DNA from: Phytophthora colocasiae
Taxonomy: Eukaryota; Oomycota; Peronosporomycetes; Peronosporales; Peronosporaceae
DNA: 64,000 nt
NCBI GenBank assembly: GCA_018806915.1
Contig: JAGKQI010000046.1
Coordinates: 434,001 to 498,000 of the forward strand
Direction: 5' to 3'
Below, piece after piece: positions 49,764-62,200 of the stretch. The notes under the pieces are model-generated. The model was given only the letters and a program-made list of their open reading frames with translations, was not told where the DNA came from and made no database searches. The position numbers were made by a program, and so were the translations under genes. Position 1 is the stretch's first letter. Each line of letters opens with the position of its first letter.

Positions 49764-52700
49764 TTATTTTGCTACTTCTTGAAGTATTCCAGTGTCAGAT
49801 TCCATTGCTTGATCTTCTTCAATCTCAACAGAAGATAATTCAGATGGGATATCGTTAGGAACGGCAGGCGTGATCTCCTCGTTAACCGTTGTATCTGGTG
49901 GTTGCAGCGGTTTAGCTTTACCTCTGATTTCTGGTATTGTTTGAGGAACAGCAAAAGGGTCCACCATTCGATCGTCCGGGAGTAGCGACACCAGTCCGTG
50001 ATCATTGCAAACGACCACAAATGCTTCCATTGACAGTGCAAACGACTGCTCTGTTCCTCCCATTAAAGCTTCACGGAACATACGTAGGATACGACGATCA
50101 CTGAAATGCGGTTTCCGCTTGCGAATGATAGCGCTAAACTCTTCCAGAGTCAAGACGCAGTCATGATTCGTATCACCCTGACAAAGGAGAATTCATCAGC
50201 AAAAGCAAGAAAAACAATCCCAATGTTCAGCACTTACTGCATCAAAGAGTGTAGTGAGGTCGTTCTTGATCCCTTCGCGTCGCTGCTCAAGTGCATCCAT
50301 CAGTAGTTTCAAAACTTTATGTACATCAGCAACAATGCGAGGGGATGGTCGTAGTCGACCCTTGCTGCTTTCTGCTGTAGACATTGCCTCTGGGCTCTCA
50401 TTAACCAGCATCACTCGTCTCATTTCAGCGCGAACAGCCAATCTATTGCCTGCAATCTCTGTGATCGTCCGTCCGTCGTAAATGGCTGTACTGTGTTCAA
50501 CCTAGCAGTCAAACATGTTAAAAAGGGTTATAACTTGAAGTTACTGTGCATACCTGTCTGCAATACAAGGCGATACTGTCCTCTGGTAGACAACTAATAT
50601 ACCACCGCAACACTGTGATTGCATGGTCAAGTGGTACCCACGTTTTCGTCGGTTCTACTTGGATAACATGTTCGGTAGCCTCCATTGTTTCACCTTTTTT
50701 GTGAGCTTTCTTCGTTTTTGGTGCTGCACGGGGTGGTGGACGCAGCAGATAGTGTCGAGCCTCTAAGAAAACATGCAGGAAGCTGCGATCCAGATATTTA
50801 GAGCGCTTGACGAGCTTTAGATCAGACTCAGCTTCTGTTTCAGAGCCCTTGATCGGGGTTTTCTTGGTTGGTGAGCTAGCTGGTGGACTGGTTTCGAGAT
50901 TATCTGAATCCTCATCATCGCTTTTTAGTAAATTTGACAGTCGGGTAAACAGTCGAATATGCGAGTTTTTCTGGTACGTGTTCTTGACGGACACCAGGAA
51001 ACGATACAAGCCCACCTCTGCACTCTGACGTAGTCCATGCGTCTTTAGGAAATACTCACAGATAAAACGAGGCTAAAATGGTACGGTGTTAGCACACGCC
51101 CCCAACTACTTGAATTCAAATCATAGAGTACCAGTTCTTCCCGTGGTGCTCCGTCAGCTTCATCAGCTCGATCAGATACAAATTTGTCGTCGTAAATGGC
51201 TTCAATCTGAGAAATCACGTTCTCAAGCGAGTAAAACGGGAAAGCTACAACTGATTTCGGCAAATTCGACAGGAACAACACAGTATGACTCGGTAGCTCC
51301 CTATTCCGATACAAACATAATCAGCATGAATGACAGGAATGAAAATAATTGTTTGGATCAAACCATTGTTGTTCAATGCGCTCGATCCGTCGTGCAGCCT
51401 TCTTGGTGTGTTTCTTGCCTTTTTCGACGGACCAGATATCGATTTCCTGCAAATACGGTTAGACATATTTACGAAATGAAAATTCTGTAAAACGATCACC
51501 TCGTTGTTGTCGGAGGAAGTTTGACCAAATGGGTTCGTCTTTAAAGTCTTTGGAATGGGTCTACCGCCGCAATTTTTGCAGGAAACAAACGCGTTAAATC
51601 TGCGCCACATCATCTTGTGTGTCGCGCTTTTTGATACAAATCGTGGAATGCCATCCTACACACGAGAAAAAGTGAGATCTCCAACCCAAGTTTGCCTTTT
51701 TAAAGGTTGCTAACAAACCTGAACATCCCACAGTCCATCGTCGTCTACTTCAGTTTGCGTGGACTGTGATAGACATGAAACTGGAGTGGTTGATGCGATT
51801 TCCTCTAATTGTCGAAGCGTAACCTCCTGCTTGCTGATAAACCGATCCTTCTCTTTGACAGAGCGTCTACCCAAGATTTCTCGCACTCAGTTACACTCAT
51901 CCGAAACGTGATTTACACATACCTGAGGTCGGTGACGAGTTGCCTGTGCTGGGTTTGTAGCTTCACAGAAAGATATTAACCCCTTGTAAAACCTTTTACC
52001 AAAGGAATGTGAGTTTCCTACATCTTCTTGAAGCTGTTTCTGATACTCAACCATATCTTCATGTGTTTTCTGTACAAAACTTTTGTTAGTGCAGCAGCAA
52101 TATCGTAAGGAAAAAAAAGTTACCGTTAAGTGTGCAAAGTCTTTCCGTAATTTACGCTCCAGTACTTGCTGCAGAGCTGCTGTATTTTGCAGTTGAAAGA
52201 TTTGCGACTCTAGCTCACGTTGACTTCCCAGTTCCTTCTCCATCTCCTTCATCTGTCCTTGATAGTCTTGTAACTCAATTTCTCTTGTGCGATGGATAAT
52301 CTCCCTCGCTGCCATCTTCTTGTTAAGTTTTCCGTTTTCCACACATTTCCGTTCGTATTGTTCTCGCCAGTGTTCAATACTCGTCCGATCTTCTTTTCTT
52401 TGCGCTTCAGTTCGGTTCTCGTACTCCCAATACAACCGTAGAGAAAGCTCCAACAACTTCTCAAACAGCTTTAGATAACTTTCTTCAATACGAAACAGCG
52501 TGTGTCCCAGTTCTTTCCGATGACCCATTGTAGTCTGTGCCACATCCTTAAATTGTGCAGACAATACCCGTACAGAGTCAATAGCACGTAGAAGTTCTGG
52601 ATCATTTTGAATTCGCTCCAGTTCTCGTTGTTGAGCTTCTGGATCGCTTTGTAGTACACTACGAGGTAAATATTTCCCCGTAACTCGGTGACATAAAGTA

Positions 52701-53002
52701 CTCGCATAGCTGAATAACTCAGTGTTCTCAGCCTGTTCCAATCGTTCCGCATATTCTCCAAGTGAAGTAGTATTTTGCATCGATAACCGGTCTTTCTTGG
52801 TCGATTTAGGAGCTGCTGGAGGATTCAAGTCGACATTCCTACTTGGTCGAGGGAGTGACAAAGGTCCTAACGTCGGAGAAGGTACCAGTTTCTGGTTCAA
52901 AATGTCCGTAATTTCAAACTGAATTCGAGATTTCTGTCGCTCTTCAAGTACCGACAATGCCTCTGCAGAGATACTCGCACTAAGTATTTGTCTCTTCTTC
53001 AT
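49764..53002 (-). CDS. Coiled-coil and EF-hand protein, multi-exon, possibly ciliary
   Basis: About nine exons. Clear ones: 53002-52124, 52069-51923, ~51890-51719, 51655-51500, then an exon starting EIDIWSVEKGKK, one with ELPSHTVLFLSNLPK, one with PRFICEYFLKTHGLRQ, one with HSTAIYDGRTITEI, and a last exon ending at 49764. The N-terminal half is coiled coil with Glu/Arg-rich heptads (YERLEQAENTEL..., LQDYQGQMKEMEKELG). The C-terminal part has one plausible EF-hand (DTNHDCVLTLEEFSAII) and a further helical pair. The layout is like TSNAXIP1 and related sperm/cilium proteins, but the match is only architectural. The acceptor of exon 3 could not be fixed in phase. Confidence 0.55.
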
Positions 53003-53046
53003 TCTTCTCCATTAGAATAACGTACATGTACTCCCACTTCAACGTT

Positions 53047-53097
53047 GGTTCTAAAAATAGTCTAGACTATTTTTATTAGTTCTAAAAATAGTCTAGA
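53047..53097. promoter_or_regulatory. Palindrome and direct repeat in a shared 165-bp promoter
   Basis: A perfect 24-bp palindrome (half-site TAAAAATAGTCT) spans 53052-53075. A 19-bp sequence containing TTCTAAAAATAGTCTAGA starts at about 53048 and recurs at about 53079, 32 bases further on. They lie between the ATGs of two divergent genes (53002 minus, 53168 plus), so they are good candidates for a symmetric regulator site controlling both. Confidence 0.55.
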
Positions 53098-53167
53098 TTT
53101 TTTTACACCGATTCTAAATTTAGAAAAAAAATCATCCCAGATCGCGGACGTAAGTTATCTATTAGCG

Positions 53168-55198
53168 ATGCTGCTCTTGCTGCTCCTGCTGCTTCCTTGC
53201 GTCCACGCTGTGCTCCCCACAGGCATTCTATCGCTGGACCTTTTACCTCAGTCTGCTCGTGAAGCTCCTGCCTTCTCAGATCAACTGTGTTCGCCCAGTG
53301 CCGCCGCTGGATGGGGCGTCGCTCTACCCGCACGCTTCGATTCACGTTGGAAGACGCTGGTTCAATTACCTGCTTCAAACCGTGACGGTTGTGCGTCATA
53401 CCACCTTCAACCTGACGTTGTAGTGTCAGTACATGGGGCTTTGGTGGTCGTAGATCGAGGCAATTGCTCATTTGTGGCGAAAGCACTACAAGCTCAAGCT
53501 GCAGGAGCGAAAGGGTTAATTGTTCGAGGCACAAAGAGAGCTGTGTATGAAGCTATAGCTAGTCATAATAGTACAAACTCCAGTACGTTGAGTAGTACTA
53601 CTACAGGACCAGCACCAGCTACGAACTTGGCCGTAGTGGACAAACCAGTGTTCGAGTACGACTGCAGCAAAGGAGAAGCTTTTGTGGACCAATTGGCTAG
53701 TCCAGTATGGGATACAGACACACAAGAGTGCAGTGGTGACCATAAATGCTTATCCAGATCCTGTGTATTGACTGGAAACTCAAAAATACAAGGAGGAAGC
53801 AAGAAACACCAGCTTTGCTGTATGTGGGACACATTTGTGCTCATGGGGGCGACGAATCGTACTATGACTAAGGCGTTGACGATTCCAGTGGTGTATGTGA
53901 CCATTTCTAACGGACAGAAATTGCAGAAAGCAATGGACAAGTACCCGACGTCGCTGGTTGCACGTACGTATCGACGGGAATTGCCGTTAATTGACATTTC
54001 GTCGATGCTACTATGGGCGTTGGGTGTTGCTACTGCACTGGGAGCGACATACTATTCAGCAAGTCCATTAAGACGGCAGAATGCGGATATTTTGACTCGT
54101 GAACAGCAAAAATTACGTGAAGGAGAGGAAGAAGAGAATGAGCATCAGGGAGATATTTGGGAACTGGATGCGAGACATGCAGTGGGGTTTATCGCTCTGG
54201 CGGGAGTTTTCTTGACGATCTTTTATTATGTCAAGATTGGTGGAGCTATCCCAGTGCTTTTTGCAGTGTCTGGTGCCGCTACGTTGACTCAAGTGGTAGG
54301 AATGCCTGCTATGGAGTGGTTAATGCCGAGTTCAGCTTCTCGAGAGGTTACAATCCCGTTGCTTGGTGATACTGCACGAGTATCGGAGATTTTGGGCTTC
54401 TTACCAAGTATCACTGTTGCGATTGTGTGGTACCTGCATCGACGCACATTCTGGGTACTGCAAGATATCATGGGGATTTCTCTCTGCTTCGTATTCCTGC
54501 GAACCGTACAGTTGCCGAATCTCAAGGTTGCTACCGTCTTACTCACGCTGGCATTCTGCTATGATGTCTTCTTCGTGTTCCTGTCGCCGATCTTCTTCGG
54601 TTCAAGTGTCATGGAGGATGTAGCTACTGGAGGACCTGCAGCGTACACGAAAAGCGGCTACCCGGGCGTTGACTACTGCGAACGGTATCCGAAGTATCCG
54701 GCGTGTGTGGATCCTGAACCGATGCCGATGCTTCTCGTACTTCCGCGTATCTTAGATTGGGCTGGCGGCGTGAGCATGCTTGGACTGGGCGACATCATTT
54801 TGCCTGGTATGTTGCTCTCGTTTTCGCTGCGGTTCGACTACGCTCGAGGTTCGACGAACTACTTCCGTCTGATGTCTGTTGGATACGCTGTGGGTCTAGC
54901 GCTCGCAAATCTGGCCGTCATGATCACAGAAATGGGCCAACCAGCTCTGATGTACCTCGTTCCGACCACTTTGGGCTCACTTCTCATCGTATCCAAGCGA
55001 AATGGTGATTTCCGCTCCATGTGGATCGGAGCTGGAGTTGACGAAGATGATTCTCTCAGCTTGAAGAGACGAAATGATGGACCTGGATACAGACCCGTCG
55101 AGTCTGAGGAACCTACTGGAATCGTCATTGGCGACCCAGTAGGCCGAGTGAACGACAAAACAAAGGGGGGTGACAACATGCCATTACTGAGCTCTTAG
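53168..55198 (+). CDS. Signal peptide peptidase-like aspartyl intramembrane protease (SPPL2-type)
   Basis: Intronless, 676 residues. A Leu-rich signal peptide (MLLLLLLLLPCVHA) precedes a lumenal PA domain (residues ~60-260) with NRDGC, VVVDRGNCSFVAKALQAQAAGA and several N-glycosylation sites. Nine membrane helices follow. The catalytic motifs are in order: FCYDVFFVF (YD, about residue 465), LGLGDIILPG (GLGD, about 540) and QPALMYLVP (PAL, about 592). The PA domain distinguishes SPPL2/plant SPPL from plain SPP. Such enzymes cut type II membrane proteins within the bilayer in endosomes and late secretory compartments. The C-terminus is acidic with a terminal dileucine (MPLLSS). Confidence 0.93.
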   Translation: MLLLLLLLLPCVHAVLPTGILSLDLLPQSAREAPAFSDQLCSPSAAAGWGVALPARFDSRWKTLVQLPASNRDGCASYHLQPDVVVSVHGALVVVDRGNCSFVAKALQAQAAGAKGLIVRGTKRAVYEAIASHNSTNSSTLSSTTTGPAPATNLAVVDKPVFEYDCSKGEAFVDQLASPVWDTDTQECSGDHKCLSRSCVLTGNSKIQGGSKKHQLCCMWDTFVLMGATNRTMTKALTIPVVYVTISNGQKLQKAMDKYPTSLVARTYRRELPLIDISSMLLWALGVATALGATYYSASPLRRQNADILTREQQKLREGEEEENEHQGDIWELDARHAVGFIALAGVFLTIFYYVKIGGAIPVLFAVSGAATLTQVVGMPAMEWLMPSSASREVTIPLLGDTARVSEILGFLPSITVAIVWYLHRRTFWVLQDIMGISLCFVFLRTVQLPNLKVATVLLTLAFCYDVFFVFLSPIFFGSSVMEDVATGGPAAYTKSGYPGVDYCERYPKYPACVDPEPMPMLLVLPRILDWAGGVSMLGLGDIILPGMLLSFSLRFDYARGSTNYFRLMSVGYAVGLALANLAVMITEMGQPALMYLVPTTLGSLLIVSKRNGDFRSMWIGAGVDEDDSLSLKRRNDGPGYRPVESEEPTGIVIGDPVGRVNDKTKGGDNMPLLSS

Positions 55199-55287
55199 TG
55201 CATATTTTTTTACGATGCTAGGTAGGTTTTTCACCCTCTTTGCCTAATTCTTTTGATACCGAAATATCCTGCAAAGCGTCGCTGAAA

Positions 55288-56091
55288 ATGCTGTCGGTGC
55301 ATATCGTTGGTGAGCTTCTCGGTGCCTCTGGACTGTCAAGTCTTGACGGTCAGGCAGCTTTTTCTGTAGCTCATCTACTCGATCTCCTTTCGCTACATCC
55401 GTCATCCCGTTTAAGTTACTTCTGTAAGTGGCGGACTGTTGTTGAAGCTACTTCCAAGTCTCAACAAGATAGTTGGAAAGTTATTCAAGGAGAAACACGA
55501 GGTCAAACACAAGTGCATTCAGCTACAAGTGGTGGGAGCTTAGCAATGCCGAGTTTCTATCGTCAAAGCAGTGACAAGAACAAGCGAAATTTACTTCCGA
55601 CGATGAACACAGTCTGGGCACATCCAATTGATCTCCACCTCGCTACAGTAAGCTTGGATGTTTGGAACTTCTGGCCGCAATTGGAGTTCCAAGTAGGTTT
55701 TTACATTATTGATCTTGTAGAGGTATGGGACTAAATGCTTGTGTAGGTGTGGAGCTTGGATGAATTTCATCTGGAAACGTTGTGTACGTGCTTGTCTGTA
55801 GTTTATCTTTTATTATTGCTAACTTGTATTCATTCAGGTGGATCTGCTGTTATCCCGTTGCCAATGACCACAAATGAGTATCTGCTGGACGTACCTTTAG
55901 TCTTGCACGAGGCTAAAACGTTTCTAGGATCTGTAGCACAAGCAGTGGGGTTACCGTTCCACGAGGAAAAGGATTCGACTGGTGGTTCTGATAAAGTTGT
56001 ACGGAGTGCAGGCGTTTTGTATCTACGTTTGGCAGTTTTGAGCCGAGCCGGAAATGATAAAAGACGTGATTCATTACCATGGTTACAGTGA
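55288..56091 (+). CDS. B9D2: B9 domain-containing protein 2 (ciliary transition zone)
   Basis: Three exons: 55288-55692, 55747-55783, 55838-56091; 231 residues against ~175 in animals. B9 motifs: SVHIVGELLGASGL at the start, YFCKWRTVVEA, WKVIQGETRGQTQV, HPIDLHLATVSL, WPQLEFQVWSLDEF across the exon 1/2 join, then IPLPMTTNEYLLDVPLV. The C2-like B9 domain joins B9D1 and MKS1 in the MKS complex that gates membrane-protein entry into cilia. It implies that this organism builds flagella (zoospores). The extra length is mainly a Ser/Lys-rich insert between the third and fourth motifs. The start at 55288 matches the B9 N-terminus; an open frame extends further upstream without homology. Confidence 0.85.
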
Positions 56092-56205
56092 ACTACAAGC
56101 CGTTCCAAGGCGCACACGCAAAGAAAAATAAAGAATGTAGACCATCTACAGCACATTGCTGCTTGGCGTTATTCATGGCAGTCGGCGTCTTGCGTCTTGG
56201 ACCAT

Positions 56206-59200
56206 TTACTGCTTCAAGCAATCGTTGTCGACCCAATCCACGGCATCCTGGAAGTACGGAGCCTGTTCGTACACGCCATAGTATCCGAACTACAACACAC
56301 GAAAGAGTTAGCATCATTAACCGCAGTAATTCCGTAGTAAAACCAGTCTGCTTTACCTTGTTCGATGCCAATAAGATACAGTCCTGAAGCTTCTTCTCTT
56401 GGTCAAGAAGGGTCTCCTTCGCCGCCTTTTCGTCCTTCGTCTGGTTCTTTAAACCCTTGATCTTCTGCGAGAAGTGGGCACCGATCTGCAACTGGAACTC
56501 GTCCTTTGACATGAAGTCCTTGTCCCCATTGTCCACGTCATTGATACCAGTCTGATTCAAGATGTCCGTCGTGCTCTGGCCGCCTCCTCCTCCGGTCGTC
56601 TGATCACCTCCTCCAGTTGTCTGAACATTGTCTCCGTTAGTCTGGCCACTGCCCGTAGTCGATGTCGTTTGAACCGTGACGGCTGTAGTTGTTCCTCCAC
56701 GTCCCATCGGAAGATCCACCTTAGTGTTGCCGTCCTTTGTCGTGGTCGCATCAACGAGTGTGGTGATGGTTTTACCGTCATCAGTTGTGATCGTCACGAT
56801 CTGCTTGCCATCAATAACCGGACCATTGGCCGTCACTGTCGCTGATCCGTGTGGCGTATCGACAACCGTTGCCGGAGCCGCAGCTTGACTGCTCGTCTGG
56901 GATCCGGCCGTCGAGCCACTGCTACTACCCGATTGTGGAATGGTGATGATCGTGCTCTGACCTTCGGGTCCCGTTGGGACCTCTATCGCGTTCTTGCCAT
57001 CAGAAGTTCGGGTCACATCCACCGTCTTCTTAATCTTTACGCCCTTCGGAGTCGTGATGATCACATTCTGCTTACCATTGACGACGGGACCGTCCAGGGT
57101 GACAGTCTCTTCACCCTTCTTCGTATCAACAGAAACGGTTTGCTGCTGTGATCCGCCAGTACTGCCACTTCCAGTGGAGGACGTAGAGACAGTCACAGTC
57201 GTGGTCTTGCCATCAGGTCCAGGAATCACTAGGTCGTTCTTGCCATCAGCATTCTGCACCACATCCACCGTCGTCGTATTGATGTCGCCATTGGAACTCA
57301 CGATCGTCACGTCTTGCTTGTTGTCAACCACTGGACCATCGATTAGTACCTTCGTGATGCCCTGCGGGGTGTCGATAACCACCTCCGGCAGCGTTGGAGC
57401 TGGTTCAACGTTCGAATTCGGGATATTTTGGACGGGTCCATCAAACGGTGGAACAGCGACGTATTGTACCTCTGTTCCTGGGCCGGTGGGGATCTTCACC
57501 GTGTTCTTGCCAACAGTTGACTCAAACACATCCAGAATCATTTGCTGGGGCAGGGAATTGTCGAAGAACTTCAAGATCGTGACGCTCTGCTTGCCATTCG
57601 TGATCAGACCGTAAAATAGTACCTTAACGATACCTTCCGAGGTCTCAAGAACGACAGTACGTGGCTTCTCGAGAACATCCGCTGCTGAAGGGGTGTCAGT
57701 CGGTGGCAACGTCACAAGCGTTGTTTGGCCTTCATCTCCACTGGGGAGTTGGAGAGCAGTCTTGCCGTCGTTTGTCTTGATAACATCTACCGTCACGATA
57801 GTGCTCGTACCATCCGGCTTAGTGATGTTAACGTTCTGCTGGCCATTAATGATCGGACCATCCGTCTCCACCGTCACGTTACCCTTACGAGTTTCGATGG
57901 TGACAACCTGCGGCTGAGTGTCAGTGCCAGTATCGCCGTAGCCTGGGATCTGCACGGCCTTGTTACCACTTTGTAGCGGGATATTCACCCACTTCGCACC
58001 GTTTCCAGTCAGGGAAACATCCAAAACTAAGTCGAGAGTTCCTTCGGGCGAAGTCACAGTGACGCTCTGCTTATTGTCACCTGTTGGTGGACCATGGAAC
58101 TGCACTACCATCACTCCGCCCGGAATCTCAACTTCGACTGAGGTTTCCACAGGTGAGGACCCACCGCCTGCTCTCGAACTCGAGGACCAACTGTGAGTAC
58201 TGCCGGATGACGCCTGGTTCGATGACATGTCCTTCCAGACACTTGCAGGTGGCAACGGTACCTTCTTCTTGTCACCAACTGTCCAGATGTACACGAACTT
58301 CGTTCCGTCACTGTCAGAAACCACATCCTCTCGACGCGACTCTGGATCGCTGCCGTCGTGTTTCAAGATCGTAAGGTCTACAGTGGCGTCCGGCTTCTCT
58401 GGGCCTTCGAAAATGACCGTCCACTTACTAGTCGGAGTGTCAATGTCAATCGACGGTTTGCCAGCAGTAGTGCTCAGCTTCCCGACGCCATCGTTGCTGC
58501 CTGCTTCCGACTTGGAGGCCGCTGAAATCACAGGTTGACTCGGGGGGGGGAACGTCACCTTTTTGTTTTTATCACCCGTCCACAGATAGATGTACATCGA
58601 TCCGTCCGCCATCGGGTTACTGATATCCACTGTCTGCTTCTCTGGAGGACTGCCATCTTGCTTTAGGATAGTGATATCCGCCGTGCCCGTGACATCAGGG
58701 CCATCCAGCACCACCGTCCACCGTCCAGAAGGGGTGTCGATATCGACTGAACGTTTGCCATTAGCACCTCCACCTGACGGGTTCGTGGGCGCCGAAGGGC
58801 TTCCACTGCCGCTTCCTCCAGTCGATGATGGGCTGTAGCCTCCTCCACCGCCATTATTGCTGCCAGGAGGGAACACCACCTTGTGTTTCTCACCGTCTGC
58901 CATGACGTACACCAGCTGCGCTCCATCGGCCAGCACGGTTACAGGTGTATCTTGCTCTTCAATGGAGCCGTCCGAACTATAGATCGTAATCTTCACGAAA
59001 TCTGTTCCTTTCATGGATGCACCATTGAGCTCCACCGTCCACCGTCCAGAAGGCGTCTCGAAAGCCACTGCTGCGTGGCCGTTCAGAGTAAACTGTTGTG
59101 GTGTAGACGGGAACCCACTGCTGCTTCCTCCGATCGACGGATTCGACGGGTTTGACGGTACCGACGGGAATCCGTTGTAGCTGCCTCCGGTCGAGTGTGT

Positions 59201-62200
59201 AGTTGTTCCGCCATTGGTGTTGGTCAATGGTGGGAACACCACCATTTTGTTTTCATCACCCGTAAAAATGTGTACAAACTGTGAACCATCAGCTCTTGAG
59301 CTGATATCCACTGACTGTTTCTCTGGTGCGCTACCGTCATGTTTGAAGATCGTGAGATCGGCCGTACCCTCCCATTTACCAGGTCCGTTGAGCACCACTG
59401 TCCAACGTCCGTAGGTCGTGTCAATATCGACCGACTGTAGACCAGTTGCAGTCTGCTGCACTGACGAGATATCACTGCTGCTTCCGGATGACACCTTTGA
59501 AGGCCCACTTGTCCATGCACTAGCAGGCGGCAACGGGACTTTCTTCTTCTCGTCATCCGTCCAAAGCTTTATGAAGTTTGATCCATCACTTCCAGGAACC
59601 ACTTCAGCTCCCCTCGGCTCTGGGTCGCTTCCGTCGTGTTTCAGGAGCGTGTATTCCACCGTGTGGTCTGACCTCTCAGGGCCTTCGAAAATCAGCGTCC
59701 ACCTTCCAGACGAAGTGTCAATGTCAACCGACGGTTTGCCATCAGTAGTATAAAACTGGCCGACGCCATCGCTGGTCGGTTCGGCTGCACGTTTTGTAGG
59801 AGTTGGATTTTGCGGTGGGAACACCACTTCCTTGGTCTCAGCACCCGTCCAAAGATTTAGAGATATTGTTCCGTCCATCCTCTGGCTGGAAATATCCACT
59901 GTTTGCCTCTCAGGAGGACTGCCGTCGTGCTTTAGGATCGTGATATCCCCTGTGCCCATGGTTGGACCAAGACCATCGAACACGACTGTCCATCGTCCAA
60001 AGGAAGTGTCGACGTCGACGGTCGGTTTGCCTCCATCCGACGTCATCGACGGAAAACGACTGCTGCTTCCTCCAGACGACGATCCGCCGTTGTTGCTGCT
60101 CTGTGGGAAGACCACCCTCTTGGTTTGATCACCAGTGTAAACCCAAGCATACCATGGGTCATCACTTTTTGGACTTCCGTCGACTTCGTATGTCTCGGGA
60201 GCGCTGCCGTCATGCTTCTCGACCGTAATGTTCACCGTACCGTCCCATTTGCCAGCACCATTAAGTATCACCGTCCACCGTCCAGAAGGCGTATCAATAT
60301 CAACCGACGTTAGACCCTTCGTACCTCCACCTGACGGGTTTGAGGCACCATTGCTACCGGTGGACGACGGATTCGAAGGACTGGGAGGGATACCGTTACC
60401 GCTACCTCCGGTGATTGGGTAAGTTGGAGGAATACCGTTGCCACTGCCTCCGGGCATCGGGTAGACTGGCATTCCATCATTGCTACTGGGAGCGAAGACC
60501 ACCTTGTGCTTCTCATTGTCTGCCCAAACGTACACAAGCTGCGAGCCGTCGGCCAGCATGGTTACAGGAACATCTTGCTTATCGACTGAGCCATCAGATC
60601 TATAGATCGTAATCTGCACAAACTCCGTTCCTTTCATGGATGCACCATTGAGCTCCACCGTCCACCGTCCAGAAGATGTCTCGAAAGCCACCGCTGCGTG
60701 GCCGTTCAGAGTAAACTGTTGTGGTGTTGATGGGAAACCACTGCTGCTTCCTCGGTTCGAGGATACCGACGAAAACCCATTGTAGCTACCCCCACCTGAC
60801 CGACTCGAGGTCGTAGTCGTGCCACCATTCGCGGAGTTGAGAGGTGGGAACAACAGGTTTTTGCTTTCAGCTCCTGTCCAAAGATATACGTACGTCGATC
60901 CGTCTGCATTCGGGGTCCAATCCACTTCTTGCTTCTCAGGGGCACTGCCATCATGTTTGAAGATCGTGAGATCCGCCGTGCCCTCCCATTTCCCCGGACC
61001 ATTAAGAACCACCGTCCAGCGTCCGTAGCTAGTGTCAATGTCGAGTGACCGTAGGCCAGTTGTAGTTGTAGTAGTTGCTGTTGTGGTCTGCTGCACAGAC
61101 GGGAATCCACTATTGCTACCTCCAGCACTCGGACCCGAGGGATTTGAGGGCGTAGATGGGTTCGAAGGCGTTGTCGTTGCACTAGTTGTTTTGGTCAATG
61201 GTGGGAACACCACCATTTTGTTTTCATCGCCCGTGAAGATGTGTACAAACTGCGAACCATCAGCTCTTGAGCTGATATCCACTGACTGTTTCTCCGGTGC
61301 GCTGCCGTCATGTTTGAAGATCGTGAGATCGGCCGTACCCTCCCATTTACCAGGTCCGTTGAGCACCACTGTCCAACGTCCGTAGGTCGTGTCAATATCG
61401 ACCGACTGTAGGCCAGTAGTAGTTGTAGTCTGCACCGACGGGAAGCCATCGTTACTGCCTCCGGGTGACGGGTTGGTCTGCGTTCCAGTAGTAGTTGTCC
61501 CGCTACTTTTACTACCTCCTGATGAGTTCGGAATGTTGTTAGCGGGTACCGTCACGGTTGTTGTTCCACCTCCAGGTGTAGTGATGTTAAGTTTTTCTCC
61601 TCCCGAAGCCGTTTCCTCAACCTTGACAGTCGTCGTCACCGTCACACCTCCAGTGTCAACCTCAATCTTTTGCTTACCGTCCTCCGGTGGGCCAACAAGA
61701 GTGACTGTCTTGTCACCTCCCGGTGTAGAAATATCAATTGGTGCACTCGTGGGAGCGTCAGTGACTACCGGTGGAGATGGAATAGCCGGGATAACAGGAG
61801 CAGGAGGGGGTACTGAAGCCTGCGTATCGGGGAACATCTTCATGTACTTCTCAGGGACGGAGATCGGAGTATCGAAACAGTACACTTCCAACATGTAGTA
61901 GAGCGAATCGACCGTCGTACGGTCGAACGTCAACTTCCTCTTCTTCGTCTGTACAGTACACACAACAAAAGTCAATAACCTTCTCGCCTATCAACATCAA
62001 ACCATCGACACGTACCGGAATCATGGCCTTCTTGACACAAGCAGAGTCACTGACGACCTTGGCATCCAACTGACTGTTCAGGTCCTCTTTGACCACATCT
62101 GGTAGGTCAGAATTGGCGATATCCACTCGGTCCTGGTCCCAAACCTCGTGGAGATCCTTCATGTACTCATCATAAGACACGATGCCATCACCGTCCTCGT

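Noticed and set aside
58227..61385. Several plus-strand frames of 80-170 codons over the giant repeat gene
   Set aside because: They recur at each repeat because the repeats themselves recur; antisense shadows without independent support.
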